Source: Aliiroseovarius sp. M344
Lineage (GTDB): Bacteria > Pseudomonadota > Alphaproteobacteria > Rhodobacterales > Rhodobacteraceae
DNA: 64,000 nt
Assembly: GCF_025140835.1 (NCBI RefSeq)
Contig: NZ_CP081153.1
Location: 806,001-870,000, forward strand
Direction: 5' to 3'
In this document: in pieces, positions 47,779 through 55,927 of the stretch
Layout of the letters: the number at the start of each line of letters is the position of its first letter
Position numbering within the stretch: the first letter of the stretch is position 1
Notes under the pieces: model-generated
The model's input: only the letters and a program-made list of their open reading frames with translations
Told to the model about the DNA's origin: nothing
Database searches by the model: none
Position numbers and translations under genes: made by a program

Positions 47779-49229
47779 CAATGCGCTTATGCCCCAGCGG
47801 TTTTCGTGAATACGACGCTCGCTGGCGTTATCCTGACGACATTGATCTGATTGGCTTGCAGGCGGTTGGCCTTGGCCTTGGGACACAGCTGATGCGCCAC
47901 GGCAAGGGGCCGCAGATAATCGTCGGGCATGACTATCGAAGCTATTCCACTGCCGTGAAAAATGCGCTGTCGGATGGATTGATTCAAGCCGGGGCACATG
48001 TCCTCGATATTGGCATGAGCTTATCACCGATGGCCTATTTTGCGCGGTCCCACCTGAATGTCGGCGCAGTTGCGATGGTGACGGCCAGCCACAATCCAAA
48101 TGGTTGGGCAGGTATTAAGGTCGGATTTGACGACCCTTGCACACATGGCTCTGACGCGATGATGGAGCTAAAGAACATCGTCCTGGCACAAGATTTCCGC
48201 CGTTCCGAAGGTGGAAAGATCGAGTCTGTGGAGGGTGTGAAAGAAGCCTACCTGAAGGATCTGGTTTATGGCATATCGATTAGGCGTCCGCTTCGCGTGG
48301 TCTGTGCCACGGGCAACGGAACAGCCGGAGCCTTCGCGCCTGACCTGCTGCGGCGGCTGGGTATAGAGGTGATCGAGCGGCATTGTGTGCTGGATCACAG
48401 TTTCCCGAACTACAACCCGAATCCAGAAGCCGTTGAAATGCTCAGTGATATAGGCGCGGCTGTCCGGGAAAGCGCGGCCGATTTCGGTGTGGGCCTGGAC
48501 GGTGATGGTGACCGGATCGGCGTCGTTGATGATGCAGGGAACCCTGTTTTTGCTGACAAATTGGGGCTGGTGTTGGCACGTAACTTGGCGGGAGAGAAGC
48601 CAGGCGCGCGGTTCCTAGTGGACGTAAAATCCACCGGCCTTTTCACGACCGACCCTGTCCTGTCGTCTCACAATGCAGTGGTCGAATACGGCAAGACTGG
48701 CCATAGTTTTGTGAAGCAACGGCTGAAGGATACGGGCGCGCTGGCCGCTTTCGAGAAGTCGGGCCATTTTTACTTTGGGGCTCCGATTGGGCGCGGCTAT
48801 GACTGCGGTTTGCGTGCTATTGTCGAGCTCTGCAAATTGATGGATCACCACGCTGCCAAAACCCTCGCAGCGCTGGTAGAGGAGCTTCAACCAAGCTGGA
48901 ACTCCCCAACCCTCTCCCCAGCCTGTCCGGACGATCAGAAGTATCAGGTGATCAAGCATTTGATAGAGAGGTTTCGGCAGATCCAAACTCGCGGTGACCT
49001 AATTGCGGGCCGAAAAATCGCAAACATACAAACCATTAATGGCGCGCGTGTTCAGCTAGAAGACGGCGCTTGGGCGCTTGTTCGAGCGTCCTCAAACACC
49101 CCCAATCTTGTCGTCGTTTGCGAAAGTTTCACCGGCAAGGCCGACCTTCGCGCCATCTTCGCTGACATCGACAACATCCTGTGCGAGGAGCCGATGATCG
49201 GCGCTTATGATCAGACATTTCAGGATTAG
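47775..49229 (+). CDS. Phosphohexomutase (phosphomannomutase/phosphoglucomutase family)
   Basis: 484 residues. Alpha-D-phosphohexomutase domains in order: MRLCPSGFREYDARWRYP; phosphoserine loop TASHNPNGWAGIKVGFD with the catalytic Ser in TASHN; metal loop GLDGDGDRIGVVDDAG; sugar-binding EKSGHFYFGAP; and C-terminal VRASSNTPNLVVV. It interconverts hexose 1- and 6-phosphates for nucleotide-sugar synthesis; mannose versus glucose preference is not certain. Coupled to kdsA by a four-base overlap. Confidence 0.9.
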   Translation: MTMRLCPSGFREYDARWRYPDDIDLIGLQAVGLGLGTQLMRHGKGPQIIVGHDYRSYSTAVKNALSDGLIQAGAHVLDIGMSLSPMAYFARSHLNVGAVAMVTASHNPNGWAGIKVGFDDPCTHGSDAMMELKNIVLAQDFRRSEGGKIESVEGVKEAYLKDLVYGISIRRPLRVVCATGNGTAGAFAPDLLRRLGIEVIERHCVLDHSFPNYNPNPEAVEMLSDIGAAVRESAADFGVGLDGDGDRIGVVDDAGNPVFADKLGLVLARNLAGEKPGARFLVDVKSTGLFTTDPVLSSHNAVVEYGKTGHSFVKQRLKDTGALAAFEKSGHFYFGAPIGRGYDCGLRAIVELCKLMDHHAAKTLAALVEELQPSWNSPTLSPACPDDQKYQVIKHLIERFRQIQTRGDLIAGRKIANIQTINGARVQLEDGAWALVRASSNTPNLVVVCESFTGKADLRAIFADIDNILCEEPMIGAYDQTFQD

Positions 49230-49381
49230 TGCGAGAGTAGTTTCTTTGTCAGGACGAGACTTTGTAGCGAAGCGATCATCCGACTGCAACGCCGCATGAT
49301 ATTGCGGTTTGTTTCTGAGAAAGAATCCACTAATTTGGGGTTGCGTCCCGGATTGGCTTTGGCTAGGAAAGCGCGCACAGT

Positions 49382-49456
49382 TGGGGTGTAGCCAAGTGGT
49401 AAGGCAACGCTTTTTGGTAGCGTGTACCGTAGGTTCGAATCCTACCACCCCAGCCA
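49382..49456 (+). tRNA. tRNA-Gln(TTG)
   Basis: Seven-base acceptor stem TGGGGTG/CACCCCA perfectly paired, D arm GCC-AAGTGGTAA-GGC, anticodon stem ACGCT/AGCGT around TTTTGGT (anticodon TTG), T arm GTAGG-TTCGAAT-CCTAC, and an encoded CCA end. U1-A72 pairing is typical of tRNA-Gln. The neighbouring coding frames across this region are artefacts. It lies 150 bp after the phosphohexomutase gene. Confidence 0.95.
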
Positions 49457-49638
49457 GACACTTCCCTGATTCCAGACGTCGAGAGGTTGCCGCGCTATTG
49501 TCGCGTGTTTTCCGACGCTTGCGGAACCGGATTTCAGTGAGAGACACGGATTTGCAGACAAATATGGCTGATTTCAGGCCGCAGTCTCTGATTGCCATTC
49601 CGGCGGTACGAGTTTGGAAGATTTTGGGGCTTGCCGAT

Positions 49639-50137
49639 TTACAGTTGCGCGAACTGTTCGCGCTGCTCAGCCCATGAGGTCGGAATACCAGTTTTGATGA
49701 GGTAATCTGAGGTCAGGCCGTCCGGCTGTTCGCCACTGGCGATAGCGTCAAGGATGTCCGGTGCAAGCGTTGCGAGATCGACAACATCCTGCACCCAGCG
49801 CTTCGATACGCCGTCCGCTTCTGCGATCTCGGTGAATGTCTTCCCGTCAATAATCTCCGCCAACCACTTCTGAGCATTTACGATGTTTTGTACAAGCGTC
49901 CGGTCGACCTCGGGTGAAGCCTCACCCAAGTGCAGTTTCAACTCGACGCCCCGGCGGCGCATTCGGAATGGGCAATGTGAGTGTTAGCTCTTCTGTGTTG
50001 ATCCGGGTTGCATCACATTCCTGGGCCCGAGCGAGTTCGTTCAGGCTCAAACGAACGATCAGAGTTCCCGGGCACAGGTCAGCGCGTGCGACCAGCTTCA
50101 GACACTGCTTTGTCTGCTGAATGGCTGGTTGTTCCAC
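49639..50137 (-). pseudogene. Serine-recombinase C-terminal remnant, frameshifted
   Basis: Two minus-strand frames together read as the C-terminal part of a roseobacter serine recombinase (Pin/resolvase-type): LVARADLCPGTLIVRLSLNELARA and INTEELTLTLPI in the first frame (from 50137), then after a one-base shift near 49962 MRRRGVELKLHLGEASPEVDRTLVQNIVNAQKWLAEIIDG, a sigma-70-like HTH (TFTEIAEADGVSKRWVQDVVDLATLAPD) and the DGLTSDYLIKTGIP tail. The catalytic N-terminal domain is absent. It lies beside tRNA-Gln, a common integration target, so it is likely a relic of an integrated element. Confidence 0.7.
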
Positions 50138-50424
50138 TGCAACGCCGCATCAAGATTTCCGCAAATGCAGAAATCTCTGTGCTGCGAGCGCACGCAGCAC
50201 AGATCTGATACTTCCGCTATGTGATCGAAGCAGCCTTTAGCCGCGTCATGGATCAAGGAACGCAGGGCGGTCCTAAGCGACCATTGGATTGGTCGCAGCG
50301 ATAACATCTTCCAGCCTGTCGCCGCCGAAACCGGAAATTCGCTGCGTGGTGCATGAATAACCAAATAATTGCGGGGCGTTCCAGACCTTCGCCGTAAAAA
50401 GCTAAAGTCGGCTTTTCATGAGCC
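50138..50424. other. Gene-free stretch next to the recombinase remnant
   Basis: No convincing gene. One perfect hairpin, GCGACCA (50277-50283) / TGGTCGC (50290-50296), without a T-run. Base composition appears lower in G+C than the flanks near 50340-50460. Probably degenerate sequence from the same element as the recombinase remnant. Confidence 0.4.
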
Positions 50425-51294
50425 CTACGAAAACGAATAGAAACACGCAGCTGTTTCTCTAAACACTAAGTTTTGATGTGATTGGGATACGATTCTACGA
50501 CATGAGTCGACGACCGCTGCATAGTCCGAATAGAGTTTGTCCACCGGGAAATTCGACCCAAACATGCAGCGGTCTGCGCCGAACTGCTCCAGGCAGGTTT
50601 CCACGATCGGCCGAATGCTTTCGGTCGTCCAATTGTAATCGAACATCCCTAGGCCGGAGAGTTTGCAGTACACGTGCGGTAAGGCCGAGAGGTGCTGCAA
50701 TTGCTCGGCCCAGTAAACTAGTCCTTGGGCTGACCGGTCATGTGGAGACCCCGCGTGACACAACGCGACCTTGGTTTCGGGCGATTTCTCCAAAACCTTC
50801 GCTGTTTTCCCCATCAGTTCGGGGATCAACTGCAGATCAAAACTCAACCCGCGGGCACCAGTCTCTCGCAACCCCTCCGCAAATTTGGGATTGTCCAGCA
50901 GGTCGTTCGTCCCAGTTGCCGCGTCCTCTTCGGGTGCGCGCCCGACGATCTGGCGCACGCCGACCACCGACGGCAGATGTTGAAACGCATCCAGTTTCTG
51001 GTTCAGATCAGGCGCAGTCAGATCACAGAACACCACCTGTTTCATCGGCCAATCCGGGTTGGCGTCAGCCACAGATTGAACCCAGCGGGCTTCGGCCAAA
51101 CCATCTTCCGCACCAACCTGAATATGCACCGAACCCGTAAAGCCGAGGGGAGATGCGTCAGCACGGAACTCATCCAACAGATAGTCGCGTTGTATAGGTG
51201 TCGGGTCGCCAAAGAACCGCTTCACTCCGCGTGCTATGAGCCACGGATAGTAAACAGCGGATAAGTCCCACAGGGGATGATGCGCGTCGATCAT
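50425..51294 (-). CDS. COG3618-type amidohydrolase / sugar-lactonase-like protein
   Basis: 289 residues from ATG 51294, which overlaps the NTF2-like stop by four bases. It begins MIDAHHPLWDLSAVYYPWL, matching the HxH metal-site start of the COG3618 TIM-barrel group (fuconolactonase, 2-pyrone-4,6-dicarboxylate lactonase). Later motifs are SVHIQVGAEDGLAEARWVQ, VVGVRQI, CHAGSPHD and FGSNFPVDKL, where the last Asp fits the general base. It could open a lactone formed by one of the dehydrogenases of this locus. No exact substrate can be read. Confidence 0.78.
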   Translation of the reverse strand: MIDAHHPLWDLSAVYYPWLIARGVKRFFGDPTPIQRDYLLDEFRADASPLGFTGSVHIQVGAEDGLAEARWVQSVADANPDWPMKQVVFCDLTAPDLNQKLDAFQHLPSVVGVRQIVGRAPEEDAATGTNDLLDNPKFAEGLRETGARGLSFDLQLIPELMGKTAKVLEKSPETKVALCHAGSPHDRSAQGLVYWAEQLQHLSALPHVYCKLSGLGMFDYNWTTESIRPIVETCLEQFGADRCMFGSNFPVDKLYSDYAAVVDSCRRIVSQSHQNLVFRETAACFYSFS

Positions 51295-52337
51295 TTTGTG
51301 GCCCCGTTTGCGCCGGTTTCTTGTCTTGCAGAAATGCCGGTTGTGCGAGCCAGCACGTCGATACCTTGCATGTTCCAAAAGTGCAGAAGGTCGATGAAAA
51401 TCCAGTTCTCGGTGAGTTTGTCGCCATCGCGCCGATAGATATCAATCACCCGCATGTCGCCGGGTTTTCCTGTGGCCGGCATACCCATGAAGCCCCCGGA
51501 CGGTGTGAGTGTCAGGTTCGGCCAGCCAAAGAATCCGCCATAGTGGCCTTCGGCGATACGGCAGATATGGCCATTAAAAGTCCGGTCCTTCAGGCCCGCG
51601 CGGAAGGGTCCAGAGTGCTGCTGGGCATATCGTTCGATCGTGTATGTCGCGCCAATCCCGGCGGGCCCCCACCAGATCATATCCTCGTTCCAACTACGGC
51701 GTAATTCGTCGACCAGAGGTTCCTCAACACCACCGCGCCATGTCTTGATGTCATTTACCATATGGTCGATGGCGGCCAGCGTCTTGTGACCCTCTTTAGG
51801 GTCTTGCTCGTCATACATGAGGCCGTCATGAGTCATCGGGCCGGGCTGCACCAGATGTGCCGCTGTTTGCGGAGGGAATGGTTGGAGTCCTGCTTGCATC
51901 ATCAAATGAGGAATATCGAAGAACATCGCTGTTTCTGTGATCTTGCCACCTTCGACCCGATGAAATTCACAATAACGCAGCATGGCAATTTTGCCTGTGG
52001 GTGGAATGCCCAACCATGGTTGATCGAAAAGCCCCATCAGATGACCCATAGAAACAACCCAGACGCCACCGTGACCCTCGATGGAATTCTCACCTGCCAT
52101 AAACACATCGATGCGGCGTTGCATGTGGGTTAGAGCAATCTTGAGTGGACTCCAGAACCGATCCACAACGTTCTGGGGATCACGAATCTCGTGGAACGGG
52201 TGAAAGCCGCGCCAAAGGTATTTGGGTGCGATGAAACGTTCTTGCACTGCTTTCATGTCGTCAACCGAGGCTGCGTCTAGTTGGGCGTTGTAATCCCTAA
52301 CCAGTTGTTTTTCAGCCTGAAAGAAGATGTCGCCCAT
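51291..52337 (-). CDS. Double NTF2-like (SnoaL-type) protein A
   Basis: 348 residues from ATG 52337; the same frame is open far upstream (to 53603) opposite the ABC ATPase gene, but that extension is antisense and not credible. Two NTF2-like halves: residues about 1-150 (AVQERFIAPKYLWRGFHPFHEI ... CEFHRVEGGKITETAMFFDIPHLMMQAGL) and 190-348 (WNEDMIWWGPAGIGATYTIERYAQQH ... NWIFIDLLHFWNMQGIDVL). NTF2-like folds act as isomerases, hydratases, cyclases or binding pockets. It is divergent from the ABC transporter and coupled to the lactonase-like gene. Three related proteins lie in the other arm. Confidence 0.7.
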   Translation of the reverse strand: MGDIFFQAEKQLVRDYNAQLDAASVDDMKAVQERFIAPKYLWRGFHPFHEIRDPQNVVDRFWSPLKIALTHMQRRIDVFMAGENSIEGHGGVWVVSMGHLMGLFDQPWLGIPPTGKIAMLRYCEFHRVEGGKITETAMFFDIPHLMMQAGLQPFPPQTAAHLVQPGPMTHDGLMYDEQDPKEGHKTLAAIDHMVNDIKTWRGGVEEPLVDELRRSWNEDMIWWGPAGIGATYTIERYAQQHSGPFRAGLKDRTFNGHICRIAEGHYGGFFGWPNLTLTPSGGFMGMPATGKPGDMRVIDIYRRDGDKLTENWIFIDLLHFWNMQGIDVLARTTGISARQETGANGATK

Positions 52338-52364
52338 TTGTTTTTTTACCTTGCTCGTGTCAGT

Positions 52365-52382
52365 TTTGCATACGTTTGCAAA
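52365..52382. promoter_or_regulatory. LacI-type operator 1
   Basis: TTTGCATACGTTTGCAAA, an 18-bp pseudo-palindrome with central CG, 28 bp before the NTF2-like protein A start. It is the exact reverse complement of operator 2 over 16 bases. This is the expected form for a LacI-family operator, and a LacI-type gene closes the locus at 63138. Confidence 0.75.
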
Positions 52383-52418
52383 AATACATTGCCAAAACGC
52401 CGCACCCGAGTCTAGCAT

Positions 52419-52436
52419 ATTGCAAACGTATGCAAA
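52419..52436. promoter_or_regulatory. LacI-type operator 2
   Basis: ATTGCAAACGTATGCAAA, the mirror image of operator 1, with centres 54 bp apart (about five helical turns), 22 bp before the ABC ATPase start. Two in-phase operators between divergent genes suggest cooperative repression, possibly by looping. Confidence 0.75.
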
Positions 52437-52457
52437 CGATTCCGCCCGGGGGGAACC

Positions 52458-53507
52458 ATGGCAGAAATTCAACTGCGCAATATATCCAAGCGCTGGGGGG
52501 CATTCGTCGGTGTCGACAACTTTGACCTGACGATTGCCGACAAAGAATTCCTGGTTTTGTTGGGGCCGTCTGGCTGCGGCAAGACCACAACCATGCGGAT
52601 GATTGCAGGCCTTGAGGACGCCACCGAAGGTGACATTTTGGTCGATGGCGAGCGGGTCAATGATCTGGAGCCGAAAGACCGTGATGTGGCGATGGTGTTC
52701 CAAAGCTATGCGCTTTACCCGAACATGAACGTTTATGAAAACATCCGGTTCCCTCTGAAAGTGCGCGGGATCGATCCTAGCTCTCATGATGAAAAAGTCC
52801 GCCGTGCCAGCGCGATGGTCGAGCTGGATGAGTTCCTGCATCGCAAACCGGCGGAACTGTCTGGTGGGCAACGTCAGCGTGTCGCACTTGCTCGTGCGAT
52901 TGTGCGTGAACCCAATGTCTTCTTGATGGACGAACCACTGTCGAACCTTGACGCGAAACTGCGTGTTTCGACCCGCGCGCAGATCAAGAACCTCAGCCAC
53001 GAACTGGCTGTGACAACCATCTATGTGACCCACGACCAAATTGAAGCGATGACTCTGGCGGATCGTGTTGTCGTGATGAAACAAGGCGTGGTTCAACAAG
53101 TTGGCAGCCCGACCGAGATCTATGACACCCCCGCAAACGCATTTGTCGCCAGCTTCATTGGAAGCCCGGCGATGAACCTTGTGGATGGCGAGATGAAAGA
53201 CGGCGTGTTCCGCGCCAAGAATACAGAGATTTCCGGTCTGAAAGGTCCAGATGGCAAGGTCACGCTTGGCTTTCGGGCTGAAGACGCAAATGTGGTTGAA
53301 AGCGGCGGTGAGATCAACGCTCCCATCTACACGATGGAGCTTTTGGGCGATGCCACCATGGTGTCGGTCCGTATCAGTGGCGCGTTGGTCAGCGTGAAGG
53401 CCGACAAATTGTTCCGCGCCGACATCGACGATGCGGTGTCCATCCAAGTTCACAAAGACCACTGTCACCTGTTCGATGCTGAAACAGGTGAACGCATTGG
53501 GGGCTAG
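52458..53507 (+). CDS. ABC transporter ATP-binding subunit, UgpC/MalK type
   Basis: 349 residues: Walker A GPSGCGKTT (36-44), signature LSGGQRQRVALARA, Walker B VFLMDEPLSNLDAKLRV, H-loop VTHDQIEAM, and a C-terminal TOBE/MalK-like regulatory domain from about residue 240. This is the CUT1 sugar-importer ATPase group. The start follows GGGGGGAACC. It is the first gene of the long arm, with the binding protein and two permeases downstream. Confidence 0.93.
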   Translation: MAEIQLRNISKRWGAFVGVDNFDLTIADKEFLVLLGPSGCGKTTTMRMIAGLEDATEGDILVDGERVNDLEPKDRDVAMVFQSYALYPNMNVYENIRFPLKVRGIDPSSHDEKVRRASAMVELDEFLHRKPAELSGGQRQRVALARAIVREPNVFLMDEPLSNLDAKLRVSTRAQIKNLSHELAVTTIYVTHDQIEAMTLADRVVVMKQGVVQQVGSPTEIYDTPANAFVASFIGSPAMNLVDGEMKDGVFRAKNTEISGLKGPDGKVTLGFRAEDANVVESGGEINAPIYTMELLGDATMVSVRISGALVSVKADKLFRADIDDAVSIQVHKDHCHLFDAETGERIGG

Positions 53508-53520
53508 CGCCCTCGCAACC

Positions 53521-53565
53521 TCCCGCATGGCGGGACAACAGGATGCAGTCTTCGAAGGTGCATCC
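53521..53565 (+). other. Intercistronic hairpins before the binding-protein gene
   Basis: Two short stems in the 81-bp gap: TCCCGC/GCGGGA (53521-53535) and GGATGCA/TGCATCC (53541-53565). No T-run follows. They may protect or attenuate mRNA and help give more binding protein than ATPase, which is common for importer operons. Inference only. Confidence 0.45.
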
Positions 53566-53588
53566 ATCCAAACAGGGAGAGAGACGAA

Positions 53589-54815
53589 ATGTTTCTGAAA
53601 CACGCAGCACTGGCCAGTGGTTTGGCCTTAATGGCCGGCTCGGCTTTGGCGGAATGTGAAATTCCCGGCAATGTCAGTATTGTTGGTAACGAATTTCCTG
53701 CCATTCACACGGTTGCCAATGGCGCAGCACAATGCACCGGTGGTGAGGTGAAATCAAACCTGACCGCTGACCACCAGAAGATCAATGTTGCTGGTATGCA
53801 AGGCAATCCCGCAGAATATTCCAGCGCCATCATCGCCAACTCATCGGTTGTCGCTTTGATGAATGAAGATGTCATTCGTCCGCTTGATGACCTGGTTGCA
53901 GAATACGGGCAGGACATACCGAAAAACCAGTTGATCACAATTGGCGGTAAAGTGATGGCAGTGGCCTTCATGGCGAACGCTCAGACGCTGGCTTATCGCA
54001 AGGATGTTCTTGCAGAGATTGGCGCAGATGTACCCTCTACATACGAAGACGTACTGGCAGCGGCTGAAAAAATCCGCGCAGCTGGTATCAGCCAGTATCC
54101 CGTTGGCGGTGCTTATGCAGCTGGCTGGAACCTCGCTGAAGAGTTCGTGAACATGTACACCGGGCACGGTGGCGAGTTCTTCGTTCCCGGCTCTGCTGAA
54201 GTTGCGATCAACAACGAACAAGGTGTTGCCGCGCTTGAGATGATGAAAGCGCTGACCGCCTATATGAACCCCGATTTCCTAACCCATGATTCAAACGCCA
54301 CAGGCGCCGAGATGGAAGCAGGAAATGTCATGCTGATGAACATGTGGGGCTCGCGCATGGGCAACCTGATGGATGCCGAAGGTGCCGAAGAGCAAGTCTA
54401 TTCCAACATCACAGTCGGCCCGCCGCTAACCGTCGGTGGCGGTTCAACCCCAGCCTCGACCCTGTGGTGGGACGGTTGGACTGTGGCCAAAAATGTTTCG
54501 GATGACGACGCGGTTGCGACATTTCTGGCGATGAAGCACGGCACAAGCCCGGCAATCCTGAACGACGAAACGATGAGCCAGGCCGTCTGGATGATCGAAG
54601 GCTACACGCCGGCACCGGTAAACGATGGTGTATTTGCCGCCATTGCCGCCGGAACCAGATCATACCCGATGTTGCCATACATGGGCCTGCTTCATACCGC
54701 TTTGGGTGATAACCTGGCTGACTTCCTGTTGGGTAAGGAGTCCGCAGAACAAGCACTCGCCGACGCAGAAGCCGCCTATACAGCCGCCGCAAAAGAAAAG
54801 GGTTTCCTTCAGTAA
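53589..54815 (+). CDS. ABC transporter extracellular solute-binding protein
   Basis: 408 residues with a signal peptide (MFLKHAALASGLALMAGSALA-E). Family-1 carbohydrate-type binding protein: VNVAGMQGNPAEYSS-like N-lobe segment, PTSYEDVLAAAEKIRAAG-like hinge region (here VPSTYEDVLAAAEKIRAAGIS), and the Trp-rich ligand-face LWWDGWTVAKNVSDDDA. Expected to be periplasmic and to deliver a polyol or sugar-like solute to the two permeases. AGGGAGAGAGACG precedes the ATG. Ligand not predictable by eye. Confidence 0.88.
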   Translation: MFLKHAALASGLALMAGSALAECEIPGNVSIVGNEFPAIHTVANGAAQCTGGEVKSNLTADHQKINVAGMQGNPAEYSSAIIANSSVVALMNEDVIRPLDDLVAEYGQDIPKNQLITIGGKVMAVAFMANAQTLAYRKDVLAEIGADVPSTYEDVLAAAEKIRAAGISQYPVGGAYAAGWNLAEEFVNMYTGHGGEFFVPGSAEVAINNEQGVAALEMMKALTAYMNPDFLTHDSNATGAEMEAGNVMLMNMWGSRMGNLMDAEGAEEQVYSNITVGPPLTVGGGSTPASTLWWDGWTVAKNVSDDDAVATFLAMKHGTSPAILNDETMSQAVWMIEGYTPAPVNDGVFAAIAAGTRSYPMLPYMGLLHTALGDNLADFLLGKESAEQALADAEAAYTAAAKEKGFLQ

Positions 54816-54897
54816 GGAATTTCAACTGGTCCGGGGCGGCTCCGACTGCCCCGGATATCCCAAGCATCACCACAGAACGCCCGGGGGCAAATGGACA

Positions 54898-55920
54898 ATG
54901 AAGCATAGATCGTTCTTTTGGTTTGTTCTGCCATCGGCATTGGCGATGCTGCTGTTTATCTTTTTTCCGATCATTTCGGTAATTGTTCAATCGTTCCATG
55001 TTGAGCATGAGCAGGTCATTAAAACAGTCGAAACTTGCGATTTGTTCGGGTGCAAGGAATCTACGACAATCGACCAAGAGGCAACGGCCGCTTTGAAAGA
55101 AGCCCAGCCTCTGGGACAGTTTGCGGGTTTCAAAACGTATCTGGATCGAAACCACCTCGCGACGAGTGAAGTCAGCTCCACTTGGAACAGAACCAACAGC
55201 TGGCGCGATTTCGGGGCGCAGATGTTGAACTTGCCGTTCTATAAAGCGATAGGCTTCACACTCACCTTTACCTTCGTCGTAACACCTTTGATGATCGTTC
55301 TTGGCTTTATCGTCGCCGTCGCCGTCAACGGTGCGGCCAAACGGTTGCGCGGTATGCTGATATTCTTCTCACTTTTGCCAATGATGATTACCCCGTTGGT
55401 CGGCGCTTTGATCCTATTTTGGATGGTAGACGCGCGTGGCATCATCGGGACCACGCTACAATATCTGGCAGGCGACCCGGACTTATCCGTCAAAGCGTCG
55501 ACGCCGATGATGTGGATCATGCTGATGGTCTATGGCGTGTGGCATGCCGTGCCCTTTGCCTTCATCGTTTATTACGCGGGTCTGCAATCCGTAAATCAGG
55601 ACACATTGGAAGCCGCTCGGGTCGACGGGGCCAACCGCTGGCTACAAATCCGCCATGTGATCATCCCGCATCTGTTGCCGCTCACAACTTTCATCGCGCT
55701 GATGCAGCTGATGGATAATTTCAGAGTGTTTGAGCCGATCGTCAGTTTTGCTGCCAGCGCGCATGCGACCTCGCTCAGTTGGGCGATCTACAACGACCTT
55801 GGTGGGGAAACCCGACAGCTTTCGTCCGCAGCCGCGACCTCGGTTCTGACAATTCTCGGTGTGGCCATTCTGTTGTCACCAGTCCTTGTGCGCACGTGGC
55901 GCGAATTCGATCGGAAATAG
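54898..55920 (+). CDS. ABC transporter permease (MalF/UgpA type)
   Basis: 340 residues from the ATG at 54898; no alternative start gives a better N terminus. TM1 at FFWFVLPSALAMLLFIFFPII, then a periplasmic insertion of about 100 residues (with a CDLFGCKES disulfide-like pair), then five more TMs. The EAA loop is EAARVDGANRWLQIRHVIIPHLLPL. Two-cysteine insertion is unusual for this group. It pairs with the permease at 55928. Confidence 0.9.
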   Translation: MKHRSFFWFVLPSALAMLLFIFFPIISVIVQSFHVEHEQVIKTVETCDLFGCKESTTIDQEATAALKEAQPLGQFAGFKTYLDRNHLATSEVSSTWNRTNSWRDFGAQMLNLPFYKAIGFTLTFTFVVTPLMIVLGFIVAVAVNGAAKRLRGMLIFFSLLPMMITPLVGALILFWMVDARGIIGTTLQYLAGDPDLSVKASTPMMWIMLMVYGVWHAVPFAFIVYYAGLQSVNQDTLEAARVDGANRWLQIRHVIIPHLLPLTTFIALMQLMDNFRVFEPIVSFAASAHATSLSWAIYNDLGGETRQLSSAAATSVLTILGVAILLSPVLVRTWREFDRK

Positions 55921-55927
55921 GTGAAAC

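Noticed and set aside
46993..48099. Minus-strand frame of 368 residues opposite kdsA and the mutase
   Set aside because: Shadow frame covering two clear genes on the other strand.
49092..49598. Minus-strand frame across tRNA-Gln containing GVVGFEPTVHATKK
   Set aside because: It reads the tRNA gene in reverse, a well-known artefact of automated annotation.
52338..53603. Long open frame continuing upstream of NTF2-like protein A on the minus strand
   Set aside because: It is antisense to the ABC ATPase gene, has no family-like sequence, and would swallow the divergent promoter with both operators.
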